Part shown: piece by piece, positions 23,154-31,885 of the stretch
Numbering within the stretch: position 1 is the stretch's first letter
How the letters are laid out: the number at the start of each line of letters is the position of its first letter
NCBI GenBank assembly: GCA_934654835.1
Contig: CAKUGY010000010.1
Coordinates: 25,289-89,288, forward strand
From: an uncultured Collinsella sp.
GTDB lineage: Bacteria > Actinomycetota > Coriobacteriia > Coriobacteriales > Coriobacteriaceae
Length of the DNA stretch: 64,000 nt
Direction: 5' to 3'
Notes under the pieces: generated by a model
Databases searched by the model: none
The model's input: only the letters and a program-made list of their open reading frames with translations
Told to the model about the DNA's origin: nothing
Made by a program: the position numbers and the translations under genes

Positions 23154-24401
23154 ATGGAACAGAGAGTTGCAATCACCGGCATCGGTGCCGTGTCGCCGCT
23201 CGGCAACACCGCGCTTGCCACCTGGGCGGCCATGTGTGCCGGGACCTGTGGCATCGGCCCGATTACGCACTTCGATACGGATGCGTTTGCCGTCAAGGTG
23301 GCGGCCGAGGTCAAGGGCTTTGACGGCAACGACTACTTTGGCAAGCACGATGCCAAGCACCTGGACCCCTGCGTTCAGTTTGCACTGGCGGCGTCGGACG
23401 AGGCCATGCACGATGCGGGCTTTGATGTCGAAGGCGCCATCGATCGCGAGCGCCTGGGCGTCTACGTGGGTTCAGGCGTGGGCGGCATGCAGACGCTCGT
23501 CGACAACGTCCACACGATCGCCGATCGTGGGCCCCGCCGCGCATCGCCTTACATGATTGCGATGATGATCCCCAACATGGCTTCGGGCAATATCGCGATT
23601 CGCCATAAGGCAAAGGGACCGACCCTGCCCGTCGTGACTGCTTGCGCGACCTCGGCCCATGCGGTGGGCGAGGCGTTCCGCGCCATCAAACACGGCTATG
23701 CCGATGCGATTCTCGCCGGCGGTACCGAGGCCGCAATCATCCCCGATGCCGTTGCGGGCTTTACGTCCTGCCGTGCACTCACCACTAATCCTGACCCGTC
23801 GACGGCCTGTCGTCCGTTCGACGCGGACCGCGACGGTTTTGTGATGGGCGAGGGCGCCTGCGTGCTCGTGCTCGAGAGCATGGAACATGCGCAGGCGCGC
23901 GGTGCGCACATTTATGCCGAGGTCGTGGGCTACGGTAACACCGATGACGCCTACCACATCACGAGTCCCGATCCCGAGGCTGCCGGCATTGCCCGCGCGA
24001 TATCGCTGGCGGTGGCCGAGGGCGACGTTAAGCCGTCCGAGGGCCTCTACATCAATGCCCACGGCACCTCGACCAAGCTCAATGATTCGTCCGAGACGGC
24101 GGGCATTAAGCGTGCGCTCGGCGAGGACGCGGCACGCGCCGCGCACGTCTCGTCAACCAAGTCGATGACCGGGCACATGATCGGTGCCACGGGTGCCATC
24201 GAGGTCATGGCCTGTGCCATGGCGCTCGAGCAGGGCGTGGTGCCCCCGACCATTAACTACCACACGCCCGATCCCGCCTGCGATCTTGATTACACGCCCA
24301 ATCGCGCGGTTCGCGCCGACCTTACCTGGGCGCTTTCGACCAACCTGGGCTTTGGCGGGCACAACGCCGCCATCGCGCTGCGTAGATATACGAGGAGCTA
24401 G
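23154..24401 (+). CDS. fabF: 3-oxoacyl-ACP synthase II
   Basis: Elongates acyl-ACP by decarboxylative condensation with malonyl-ACP. The Cys-His-His triad is visible: C in VVTACATSAHAVGEAFRAIK, H in NAHGTSTKLND, and H in STKSMTGHMIGATGAIE. I chose ATG 23154 (six bases after AGGAG) over ATG 23151 and a TTG at 23136; the protein then reads MEQRVAITGIGAVSPLG, 415 residues. It lies 39 bp after fabG and ends three bases before accB. Confidence 0.94.
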   Translation: MEQRVAITGIGAVSPLGNTALATWAAMCAGTCGIGPITHFDTDAFAVKVAAEVKGFDGNDYFGKHDAKHLDPCVQFALAASDEAMHDAGFDVEGAIDRERLGVYVGSGVGGMQTLVDNVHTIADRGPRRASPYMIAMMIPNMASGNIAIRHKAKGPTLPVVTACATSAHAVGEAFRAIKHGYADAILAGGTEAAIIPDAVAGFTSCRALTTNPDPSTACRPFDADRDGFVMGEGACVLVLESMEHAQARGAHIYAEVVGYGNTDDAYHITSPDPEAAGIARAISLAVAEGDVKPSEGLYINAHGTSTKLNDSSETAGIKRALGEDAARAAHVSSTKSMTGHMIGATGAIEVMACAMALEQGVVPPTINYHTPDPACDLDYTPNRAVRADLTWALSTNLGFGGHNAAIALRRYTRS

Positions 24402-24404
24402 AGC

Positions 24405-24881
24405 ATGGATTCCAAAAGACTTGCCGAGATAGCTGATGTGATGGAGGACCGCGGCCTCACGCGCGTGCGCGTTGAGGAGCCCGATGGCACCGCGGTCGAG
24501 CTCGAGCGCGCGAGCGCCGCGCAGCCGGTTGCCGTGCCCATGCCTATGCCGGGTGCCGTGACTGCCCCGGCAGTGGCTCCTGTCGCTATGCCTGCCGCCG
24601 CAACGGAACCTGCCGCGCAGGCACCTGCCGCCGCGCCGGAGCCCAAGGGCACCGAGGTGACCGCTCCCATGGTCGGCGTTTTCTATGCTGCCCCGGCGCC
24701 TGGCGACGAGCCGTTTGTGCGCGTGGGCTCCAAGGTCAAGGCCGGCGAGACCCTCTGCATCATCGAGGCCATGAAGGTTCTCAACGAGGTGGCGGCAGAG
24801 GCGGATGGCGAGGTGCTCGAGATCTGCGTGGCCGACGGCGACCTCGTGGAGTTCGGCAGCTGCCTCATGAGGATCGGATAG
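24405..24881 (+). CDS. accB: Biotin carboxyl carrier protein of acetyl-CoA carboxylase
   Basis: The swinging-arm subunit that carries carboxybiotin between the two half-reactions of acetyl-CoA carboxylase. The 158-residue product has a short helical N-terminus, an Ala/Pro-rich linker (about 35-75) and the biotinyl domain, with the biotinylated lysine in CIIEAMKVLNEV near residue 125. It should be modified by BirA encoded at 18247-19023. AGGAG precedes the start. Confidence 0.95.
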   Translation: MDSKRLAEIADVMEDRGLTRVRVEEPDGTAVELERASAAQPVAVPMPMPGAVTAPAVAPVAMPAAATEPAAQAPAAAPEPKGTEVTAPMVGVFYAAPAPGDEPFVRVGSKVKAGETLCIIEAMKVLNEVAAEADGEVLEICVADGDLVEFGSCLMRIG

Positions 24882-24890
24882 GTGATATCC

Positions 24891-25313
24891 ATGAACAAAG
24901 AAGAGCTCAAGAAGCTGTTGCCGCATCGCGAGCCGATGCTTTTGCTCGACGAAGCCGAGCTGGTGGGCGACGAGGCCCACGGCAAGATCACGATTACGGG
25001 CGACGAGTACTTTTTGCAGGGGCATTTTCCGGGAAACCCGGTCGTTCCCGGCGTGATTCAGTGCGAGATGCTCGCCCAGAACTGCTGCGTGCTGCTGATG
25101 GGCGATGAGGAGGCGCGCGGCGCGACGCCGTTCTACACGAGTTTGGACAAGGTGCGCTTTAAGCGTCCGGTGCGCCCGGGCGACACGGTGGATCTGGTGT
25201 GCTCCATCACGCGTGCGCGCGGGCCGTTCCGCTTTGCGACGGGTACTGCGAGCGTCAACGGTGAGGTGTGCTGCCGCGCCGATATGTCTTTTGCACTCAT
25301 GCACGAAAGTTAA
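24891..25313 (+). CDS. fabZ: 3-hydroxyacyl-ACP dehydratase
   Basis: Dehydrates 3-hydroxyacyl-ACP to trans-2-enoyl-ACP. The hot-dog-fold active site is in FLQGHFPGNPVVPGVIQCEM, with the catalytic His and a downstream Glu. LLPHREPMLLLDEAEL near the N-terminus is typical. ATG 24891 gives MNKEELKKLLPHRE, 140 residues; a GTG at 24882, directly after the accB stop, would add three residues and cannot be excluded. Confidence 0.93.
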   Translation: MNKEELKKLLPHREPMLLLDEAELVGDEAHGKITITGDEYFLQGHFPGNPVVPGVIQCEMLAQNCCVLLMGDEEARGATPFYTSLDKVRFKRPVRPGDTVDLVCSITRARGPFRFATGTASVNGEVCCRADMSFALMHES

Positions 25314-25323
25314 GGAAGGCTTC

Positions 25324-26667
25324 ATGTTCGACAAAGTGCTCATCGCCAACCGCGGCGAAGTCGCGGTCCGTGTTATCCGCGCGTGCCGCGATATGGGCAT
25401 CAAGACCGTCGCCGTTTATTCCACGGCCGATGCGGACGCGCTACACGTGCAGCTTGCCGACGAGGCGTATTGCATCGGCGGCCCGCGTCTTGCCGAGAGC
25501 TACCTCAACGACGATGCTGTGCTCACCTGTGCCGTGAAGTCGGGGGCAAAGGCGATCCATCCTGGCTACGGTTTCTTTTCCGAGAAGGCGAGCTTCGTGC
25601 GCGACTGCGACAAGTACGGTCTGGCGTTTGTCGGTCCCTCGGCCGAGGTCATCGACAGCATGGGCGACAAGGACGCCGCACGTCGAACGGCTGCCGCGGC
25701 GGGCGTGCCCATCGTTCCGGGCTGTGATTTGCTCAAAAGCCCCGAGGAGGCAACGGCCGAGGCCGAGCGCATCGGCTGCCCCGTGCTCATCAAGGCGCGC
25801 GCGGGCGGCGGCGGTCGCGGTATTCGCAAGGTCGAGCGCGTGGAAGATGCGGCAAAGGCGTTCATCGAGGCGCGTGCCGAGGGCGAGGCCGTTTTTGGCG
25901 ACGGCGAGTGCTACATGGAGAAGTTCGTCGCGCCGGCGCACCACGTCGAGGTGCAGATTATGGCCGATAAGCAGGGCCATGTGTTTTCGCTCGGCGAGCG
26001 TGAGTGCTCGGTGCAGCGCCGCAACCAAAAGCTGATCGAGGAGAGCCCCGCGCCGTGCCTCGACGGACGCGATGATATTCGCGCGCGCATGCACAAGGCC
26101 GCGCGCGACCTGGCTCGTGCCGTTGGCTATGAGGGCGCTGGCACCATTGAGTTTCTGTACTCAGATGACGGCAATTTCTACTTTATGGAAATGAACACGC
26201 GTTTGCAGGTGGAGCATCCGGTTACGGAGTTTGTGACCGATACCGACCTGGTTAAGTGGCAGCTGCGTGTGGCTGCCGGCCAGCCTCTGCCCTTTGAGCA
26301 GGAGGACATGCCAGTCCGCAATCACGCCATGGAGTGCCGCATCAATGCCGAAACGCCGGACTTTCTACCGTCATGCGGAACGGTCACCGCGTTGCGTGTG
26401 CCGGGTGGTCCGCGCGTGCGCTGGGATTCCGCCATGTTTACCGGAGCGAAAGTTCCGCCGTACTACGACTCCATGCTCGGCAAGCTCATCGTGTGCGCGC
26501 CCACGCGTGACGGCGCCATTCGCAAGATGCGCTCGGCCCTGGGCGAGCTCGTGATTGAGGGCGTGAGCGAAAACAGCGAGCTTCAGCTCGACGTGCTGGC
26601 AAACGACGAGTTCTTGTCGGGCATGTATCACACCGATCTGATGGGGCATCTCTATGCTGATGAATAG
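25324..26667 (+). CDS. accC: Acetyl-CoA carboxylase biotin carboxylase subunit
   Basis: Carboxylates the biotin on AccB using ATP and bicarbonate. The 447-residue ATP-grasp enzyme begins MFDKVLIANRGEVAVRVIRA; the glycine-rich loop KARAGGGGRGIRKV is near 160, and the active-site region with EMNTRLQVEHPVTE near 285. AAGGAAGG precedes ATG 25324. The last 14 bp overlap the accDA gene, consistent with co-translation of the carboxylase subunits. Confidence 0.96.
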   Translation: MFDKVLIANRGEVAVRVIRACRDMGIKTVAVYSTADADALHVQLADEAYCIGGPRLAESYLNDDAVLTCAVKSGAKAIHPGYGFFSEKASFVRDCDKYGLAFVGPSAEVIDSMGDKDAARRTAAAAGVPIVPGCDLLKSPEEATAEAERIGCPVLIKARAGGGGRGIRKVERVEDAAKAFIEARAEGEAVFGDGECYMEKFVAPAHHVEVQIMADKQGHVFSLGERECSVQRRNQKLIEESPAPCLDGRDDIRARMHKAARDLARAVGYEGAGTIEFLYSDDGNFYFMEMNTRLQVEHPVTEFVTDTDLVKWQLRVAAGQPLPFEQEDMPVRNHAMECRINAETPDFLPSCGTVTALRVPGGPRVRWDSAMFTGAKVPPYYDSMLGKLIVCAPTRDGAIRKMRSALGELVIEGVSENSELQLDVLANDEFLSGMYHTDLMGHLYADE

Positions 26668-28378
26668 AAAAGCGAAGACGGTCAATGTCCTTGAGGGGCC
26701 GATGACCGAGTCATGCGCCGAGTTTCCCGCGCGCCACGTGTTTATCAAGTGCCCGGAGTGCCGCCGTGTGATCGATGAGGCACGCCTGCACGACAACCTC
26801 GAGGTCTGCCCTCGTTGCGGCAAACACTTTCGCGTGAGCGGTCGCGCGCGCATGCGCATGACGGTCGACGCGGGTACCTTTGAGGAGTGGGATGCCGAAC
26901 TGGCGTCAGAGGACTTCCTCTCGTTTCCCGGCTATGCCGACAAGCTTAAGAGCGCGTGCGAGCGTTCGGGCGAGCGCGACGCCGTTGTGTGCGGCAGGGG
27001 TAAAATCTGCGGCTGCGATACCGCGCTCTTCTTTATGGACGCCAACTTTATGATGGGCTCGATGGGCTCCGCGGTGGGCGAAAAGATCTGTCGCGTCTTT
27101 GAGCGCGCGACAGAGCTGGGATTGCCGGTTGTCGGCTTTACCGTTTCGGGCGGTGCGCGCATGCAAGAGGGCGTGACCTCGCTTATGCAGATGGCCAAAA
27201 TCTCTGCGGCGGTTAGGCGCCACAGCGAGGCGGGCGGCCTGTATATCACGGTGCTCACCGACCCCACGACCGGAGGCGTAACCGCGAGCTTTGCCATGGA
27301 AGGCGACATTATCCTGGCCGAGCCCGATGCCCTGACGGCATTTGCCGGCCCGCGCGTGATCGAGCAGAACATGCACAAGCGCCTGCCCAAGGGATTCCAG
27401 CGCTCCGAGTTTTTGCTGGAGCACGGCTTTTGCGATGCCGTTGTTCCGCGTGGCGAGATTGCGCTCACGGTAGGCGAGCTGCTGGCGCTGCACGAAGGGC
27501 ACGCGCCCGGCCTGGGGGCACCGCATGAAATCGTGCATGCGGGTCGCCGCGGCAAAAAGCTGGGACACTTGTTTAAGCGCTCGGCGGCACCAAAAACCGC
27601 GCTCGAGATTGTCAAGCAGACCCGCTCGGCAGATCGCGCCACGGCGGGTGAGATGATCTCGCTGGGCCTGGATGGATTTGTGGAGCTGCACGGCGACCGT
27701 TACTTTGGCGACGACGCCGCTGTGGTGGCTGGCATTGGCTGGAAAGACGGACGCCCCGTAACGGTCATCGCCATCGAGCGCGGCACCACGACCAAAGAGC
27801 GTATGCGCCGCAACTTTGGCATGGCGCATCCCGAGGGCTACCGCAAAGCGCGTCGCCTTATGCGCCAGGCCGAAAAGTTTGGTCGACCGGTTCTGTGCCT
27901 GGTCGATACTTCGGGTGCGTTTTGCGGCATCGGTGCCGAGGAGCGCGGTCAGGGCGAGGCGATTGCCCAGAATCTCATGGAGATGAGCGGCCTCAAGACG
28001 CCGATCGTTTCGGTGGTGACGGGCGAGGGCGGTTCCGGCGGTGCGCTGGCGCTGTCCGTGGCCGACCGCATCCTGATGCTCTCGAGCTCGGCCTATTCGG
28101 TCGTGAGCCCCGAGGCCTGTGCGTCGATCCTGTGGAAGGATACCGAGCGCGCGAATGAGGCCGCCGAGGCGCTTAAGCTCACGGCCCCCGATCTGCTGGC
28201 GCTCGGCATCATCGACGGCATCGTTGACGATAGGGGCCTGTCGCATGAGGAGATCGCCGGTGCCGTCATGTCCTCGGCATTTGATGCCTTCGATACGCTT
28301 GGGCGGCTCGACGACGTGACCCTCACAAACCTCCGCTACCAAAAGTACCGCGCAATCGGTCAGTACCGCACGATGTGA
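26654..28378 (+). CDS. accDA: Fused acetyl-CoA carboxylase carboxyltransferase beta-alpha
   Basis: Transfers the carboxyl group from biotin to acetyl-CoA. The 574-residue protein joins AccD and AccA in one chain. The beta half has the Cys4 zinc ribbon (C33, C36, C52, C55) and GFTVSGGARMQEGVTSLMQM; the alpha half begins near residue 310 and has VCLVDTSGAFCGIGAEERGQ and GEGGSGGALALSVADRILML. In most bacteria these are separate subunits. The start lies inside the end of accC. The stop codon falls in the stem of a conserved-loop hairpin at 28373. Confidence 0.95.
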   Translation: MLMNRKAKTVNVLEGPMTESCAEFPARHVFIKCPECRRVIDEARLHDNLEVCPRCGKHFRVSGRARMRMTVDAGTFEEWDAELASEDFLSFPGYADKLKSACERSGERDAVVCGRGKICGCDTALFFMDANFMMGSMGSAVGEKICRVFERATELGLPVVGFTVSGGARMQEGVTSLMQMAKISAAVRRHSEAGGLYITVLTDPTTGGVTASFAMEGDIILAEPDALTAFAGPRVIEQNMHKRLPKGFQRSEFLLEHGFCDAVVPRGEIALTVGELLALHEGHAPGLGAPHEIVHAGRRGKKLGHLFKRSAAPKTALEIVKQTRSADRATAGEMISLGLDGFVELHGDRYFGDDAAVVAGIGWKDGRPVTVIAIERGTTTKERMRRNFGMAHPEGYRKARRLMRQAEKFGRPVLCLVDTSGAFCGIGAEERGQGEAIAQNLMEMSGLKTPIVSVVTGEGGSGGALALSVADRILMLSSSAYSVVSPEACASILWKDTERANEAAEALKLTAPDLLALGIIDGIVDDRGLSHEEIAGAVMSSAFDAFDTLGRLDDVTLTNLRYQKYRAIGQYRTM

Positions 28379-28403
28379 CAAAGGGACAGTCCGCATGTCA
28401 CAT
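28373..28403. repeat. Conserved-loop hairpin at the accDA stop codon
   Basis: ATGTGACA (28373-28380) pairs perfectly with TGTCACAT (28396-28403); the loop contains AAGGGACAG. The TGA of accDA is within the left stem. The 20-mer GCACGATGTGACAAAGGGAC (28368-28387) is repeated exactly at 29640-29659. Confidence 0.75.
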
Positions 28404-28418
28404 TGGGAAAGGCGTTCC

Positions 28419-29636
28419 ATGTCACAAGTTTCTAACAGTTCGTTTACAACGACGGTTTCATCAAACGCCATGGCCGTGGTGGACTATCTGTCCAAAAGCA
28501 TGATGTCGGCGCTGCCGTTTATTGTCTGCGCGGCGTTGTTTCGCACCGTCGCCGTCATTTTGGGTGAAGGCATGCTGGGCCTGTGGTTTGCCGATTCCGA
28601 AATCTATCGCCTGTTCTACAGTTGGCTCTATAACGCCGGGTACTACTTTTTGCCCATTTATCTTGGCTGGGCGGCCGCCCGCCAGCTCGGTTGCTCGGAG
28701 CAGCTGGGTATGATGCTGGGCGGCGTATTGATTGCGCCCGATCTGCTCAAGCTTGTCGATGCCGTATCGACGACGGGGGCATCGATGACTTCCGTGTATG
28801 GCCTGCTTCCCGCGCCGGTCAACGATTACACGACGACTGTTATTCCGGTTCTCATCTCGGTGCCCGTGCTATGGCGAGTGGAGCGTTTCTTTCAGCGCGT
28901 TATCCCTCAGGCCGTGGCGTTTTCGTTCGTTCCGTTTGCGACCATGCTTGTCATGGTTCCGGTTTCGCTGTGTATCACGGCGCCGGCGGGCAGCTATCTG
29001 GGCATGCTGTTGGGGCAGCTTATGTTTATGCTTGGCAATTCCGGTGGCATCGTGTCGCTGCTCACGCTCATGGGGCTTGCCGCGGGCTGGGAGTTCCTAA
29101 AGATCGCGGGCGTCAGCAACGTCGTCCTATCGCTCGCCTATGCGCAGTTTATGAGTGTGGGAACGGATTCGTGCATCCTGATTGCCGCGACGATGGCAAC
29201 GTTCGCCGTTTGGGGCATGCCCTTTGGCGCGTCGCTTCGCGTTGCGGATAAGGACGAAAAGGCGCTTATGCTGGGCTACTCGATCTCGGGCGTACTTGGC
29301 GGTGTGAGCGAGCCGGCGCTGTATGGCTGCGGCTTCAAATACGGCAGGTGCCTCACATGCATGGCCATCGGTGGCGCCGTCGGAGGACTTGTTGCGGCCG
29401 TGGGCCACGTTACGGCCTATACCATCGGCATGACGAATGTGCTTATGGTCATCGGCTTTGCCACGGGTGGCATCTCGAATCTGCTGTGGTGCTGTGCTGC
29501 TGGCGGCACGGCATTCGCGGTGTCTGCAGCGCTGAGCTACTGCTTTGGCATGGTGCCGTCGCAGGAGCCGGCTACTTTGCAAGATGAGACCGATGGTCTC
29601 GAAGCGATAAACGGAGAGGCGAAGGCGGGCGCGTAG
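28419..29636 (+). CDS. PTS EIIC-type sugar permease, stand-alone
   Basis: A 405-residue polytopic membrane protein with about ten hydrophobic segments and the signature GVSEPALYGCGFKYG, matching the G-(I/V)-(T/S)-EPALYG motif of glucose/beta-glucoside-family EIIC domains. No EIIA or EIIB domain is fused or adjacent, so it depends on partners encoded elsewhere or has another role; substrate unknown. ATG 28419 is preferred because GGGAAAGG lies upstream; the in-frame ATG at 28395 lies inside the hairpin. The gene is bracketed by exact 20-bp direct repeats, suggesting it is a cassette beside the fatty-acid operon. Confidence 0.8.
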   Translation: MSQVSNSSFTTTVSSNAMAVVDYLSKSMMSALPFIVCAALFRTVAVILGEGMLGLWFADSEIYRLFYSWLYNAGYYFLPIYLGWAAARQLGCSEQLGMMLGGVLIAPDLLKLVDAVSTTGASMTSVYGLLPAPVNDYTTTVIPVLISVPVLWRVERFFQRVIPQAVAFSFVPFATMLVMVPVSLCITAPAGSYLGMLLGQLMFMLGNSGGIVSLLTLMGLAAGWEFLKIAGVSNVVLSLAYAQFMSVGTDSCILIAATMATFAVWGMPFGASLRVADKDEKALMLGYSISGVLGGVSEPALYGCGFKYGRCLTCMAIGGAVGGLVAAVGHVTAYTIGMTNVLMVIGFATGGISNLLWCCAAGGTAFAVSAALSYCFGMVPSQEPATLQDETDGLEAINGEAKAGA

Positions 29637-29643
29637 CCTGCAC

Positions 29644-29676
29644 GATGTGACAAAGGGACTGTCTCTTTGTCACATC
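29644..29676. repeat. Conserved-loop hairpin after the EIIC gene
   Basis: GATGTGACAAAG (29644-29655) pairs perfectly with CTTTGTCACATC (29665-29676) around GGACTGTCT. With the upstream 20-mer it repeats the sequence at 28368-28387. It begins seven bases after the EIIC stop codon. Confidence 0.75.
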
Positions 29677-29685
29677 CGCTTCTAT

Positions 29686-29716
29686 GGCCGCAGCCCGTGT
29701 GGGTTGCGGCCTTTTT
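29686..29716 (+). terminator. Terminator after the EIIC gene
   Basis: GGCCGCAGCCC (29686-29696) pairs with GGGTTGCGGCC (29701-29711), then TTTTT. No comparable terminator separates accDA from the EIIC gene. Confidence 0.9.
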
Positions 29717-29793
29717 GTATCTAGAGGGCAAAGTGGCTACACTACAATCCGTTTGAGCAATAGAAATATAAGTAGGACGCGGGGCGGATAAAG

Positions 29794-30948
29794 ATGGTCG
29801 AGTGGATTGTTAAGCGTGCACAGGGCGATCGCGCGCGTGTGGGCACGTTGACAGGTGTGGTGTGCATCGTTGCCAATGTGGCAATTTGTGTTGCAAAGGG
29901 TGCCATCGGCGTGGTGTCGGGATCGGTCTCGATCGTGGCGGACGCCATGAACAACCTGTCCGATGCCAGCTCGAACATCGTGAGCGTGCTGGGCTTTAAG
30001 CTGGCGAGCAAGCCGGCCGACCCCGAGCACCCCTACGGTCACGGTCGCTATGAGTACCTCTCGGGTCTGGTCGTGGCGGCGCTCGTGCTGTTGATTGGCG
30101 TTGAGCTGGTGAAGTCCTCGGTGGAGCGCATCGTCCACCCCGAGCCTGTCGAGTTCTCGCTTGCCCTGGTGGCGGTTCTGGCGCTGTCGATGGTCGTTAA
30201 GCTGTGGATGGCGGCACTCAACCAAAAGTTAGGTGACCGTATTGAGTCCGAGACGCTGCACGCAACGGCCCAGGACTCTAAGAATGATGTCCTTGCCACG
30301 GGTGCCGTGCTGGCGTGCGCGATTGTCTCGCAGGTGACGCACATCAATCTTGACGCATGGGTCGGCCTTGCCGTTGGCGCCTATATTGGCTGGAGCGGTT
30401 TTGAACTCATCCAGGATACGGTGAGCCCGCTTTTGGGCCAGGCGCCCGATCCTAAGCTGGTCAAGCACATTCGAGACAAGATCATGAGCTACCCCGGCGT
30501 TTTGGGCGTCCACGACCTGATGGTTCACGACTACGGCCCGGGCAGGAAGTTCGCAAGCGCTCACGCCGAGATGGCAGCCGAGGCCAGCCCGTTGGAAAGC
30601 CACGACACGCTCGACAATATTGAGCAGGCATTTAGGAACGAAGACGGCATGATCGTCACGCTCCATTACGACCCCATCGTGACCGACGACCCCAAGGTAG
30701 CGAGCATGCGTTTGAGCATCAACGCTATAGCTCAACAGATCGATAGCCGTCTTTCCATACACGATCTGCGCTGCGTGCCGGGTCCTACGCACACCAACGT
30801 GATCTTTGACTGCGTGCGCCCCTCCGATTTAGCGATGAGCGCCGAGGAATTAAAGCGGACATTGGCAAAACAGGTGGAATGCGAATACCCCAAGTCATTC
30901 GCGAAGATCACGATCGACGAAGACTACGTAGGCCATACTCACGAATAG
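29794..30948 (+). CDS. Cation diffusion facilitator family transporter
   Basis: A predicted divalent-metal/proton antiporter that would export zinc, manganese, iron or similar ions. The 384-residue protein has several hydrophobic segments and the family metal site: SGSVSIVADAMNNLSDASSN near 45-65 and HPYGHGRYEYLSGL near 80. A C-terminal cytoplasmic region of about 180 residues is longer than in the smallest members. The metal cannot be told from sequence. The ribosome-binding site is weak. It ends 39 bp before the histidine-phosphatase gene; codon use becomes richer in A-ending codons toward its end. Confidence 0.88.
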   Translation: MVEWIVKRAQGDRARVGTLTGVVCIVANVAICVAKGAIGVVSGSVSIVADAMNNLSDASSNIVSVLGFKLASKPADPEHPYGHGRYEYLSGLVVAALVLLIGVELVKSSVERIVHPEPVEFSLALVAVLALSMVVKLWMAALNQKLGDRIESETLHATAQDSKNDVLATGAVLACAIVSQVTHINLDAWVGLAVGAYIGWSGFELIQDTVSPLLGQAPDPKLVKHIRDKIMSYPGVLGVHDLMVHDYGPGRKFASAHAEMAAEASPLESHDTLDNIEQAFRNEDGMIVTLHYDPIVTDDPKVASMRLSINAIAQQIDSRLSIHDLRCVPGPTHTNVIFDCVRPSDLAMSAEELKRTLAKQVECEYPKSFAKITIDEDYVGHTHE

Positions 30949-30987
30949 GGCGACATCGCTCAAGCTATTGATGCAGAAGGGGAGAGC

Positions 30988-31614
30988 ATGAAGAAGCTGT
31001 ATCTACTGCGCCACGGTCAGACGGAATTCAACGTAAAAAAGCTCGTCCAAGGTCGCTGCGATTCACCGCTCACCGACCTAGGTCGTCAGCAGGCGGGTGC
31101 GGCAGCTACATGGCTCAAAGCCCACAACGTCGTGCCGGACAAAGTGGTCTCCTCGCCCTTGGGCCGAGCCATGGACACAGCAGGTCTCGTCGCAACCGAA
31201 CTGCTCGGCCAAAACGCATCTGTTGAACCCTGCGAAGGCATCATCGAACGCTGCTACGGAACCTTCGAAGAAGGCCCCCACGACGCCCTTCCCACCGACG
31301 TCTGGGATCCCGGCGAAGACCTAGTCCCTTACGGAGGAGAAGGAAGCCAAGCCCTGCAAGCGCGCATGGTAAACACCCTCACCAAGCTCATAAGCGCCGA
31401 GGACACCAAAACCCTACTAGCAGTAAGCCACGGCAGCGCCAGCCGCCAATTCATAAAAGCCGCCGCCCCAGCAGACTTCAAACTCCCAACCAAACTCCCC
31501 AACTGCGCCATCATGATCTTCGATTTCGATGAGGAAAAGCATGAAGAAGAGGGCAAACCGCCCCAATGCAAGTTTACCCTCCAGCAAATCGTAGATCCCC
31601 AACAAAGTATTTAG
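30988..31614 (+). CDS. Histidine phosphatase (phosphoglycerate mutase-like) family protein
   Basis: A 208-residue member of the phosphoglycerate-mutase-like superfamily. The catalytic RHG motif is in LYLLRHGQTEFN near residue 10, and the second histidine in LLAVSHGSASRQF near 150. Cofactor-dependent mutase, sugar phosphatase and other roles share this fold, so the substrate is uncertain. AGGGGAGAG precedes the start. The gene uses AAA, GAA, CTA, CCA and CAA far more than neighbouring housekeeping genes, increasingly toward its 3' end, and is followed after 44 bp by the long palindrome at 31659. Confidence 0.85.
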   Translation: MKKLYLLRHGQTEFNVKKLVQGRCDSPLTDLGRQQAGAAATWLKAHNVVPDKVVSSPLGRAMDTAGLVATELLGQNASVEPCEGIIERCYGTFEEGPHDALPTDVWDPGEDLVPYGGEGSQALQARMVNTLTKLISAEDTKTLLAVSHGSASRQFIKAAAPADFKLPTKLPNCAIMIFDFDEEKHEEEGKPPQCKFTLQQIVDPQQSI

Positions 31615-31658
31615 CTGAGCGAGCAAGGTTTAGCAGACATCAACGTGTCGTCCCCCGA

Positions 31659-31795
31659 GCTTGGCAGAGGGCCGGCGAAATATATTAAGTTTGTCGCGAG
31701 TTCCGCACGCAAAGGAAAGCACTTAATGTGCTTTCCGTCTTGCGCAGGACTGTAGAGCAGCAAACTTAATATATTTCGCCGGCCCTCTGCCAAGC
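31659..31795. repeat. Long variable-arm palindrome, copy 3
   Basis: A 137-bp inverted repeat whose outer arms (31659-31693 and 31761-31795) pair perfectly over 35 bp. Core: TCGCGAGTTCCGCACG, then GGAAAGCAC/GTGCTTTCC around TTAAT, then CAGGACTGTAGAGCAG. The core is nearly the same as copy 2, but the outer arms are unrelated. It separates the histidine-phosphatase gene from the rplC operon. Confidence 0.9.
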
Positions 31796-31854
31796 CCAGG
31801 CGACTCCACGCACTTTACCTGCGTAAACAATGTGAGTGAAATATGAATCTCGAT

Positions 31855-31879
31855 GGATACGCCCGCAGCCGTGTATACT
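31855..31879 (+). promoter_or_regulatory. rplC operon promoter with shared ribosomal-operon box
   Basis: GGATACGCCCG (31855-31865), then CCGTG and TATACT (31874-31879), preceded by TG. The same order appears before rplB. The -35 region is weak. Transcription would start near 31886. Confidence 0.5.
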
Positions 31880-31885
31880 AAACAG

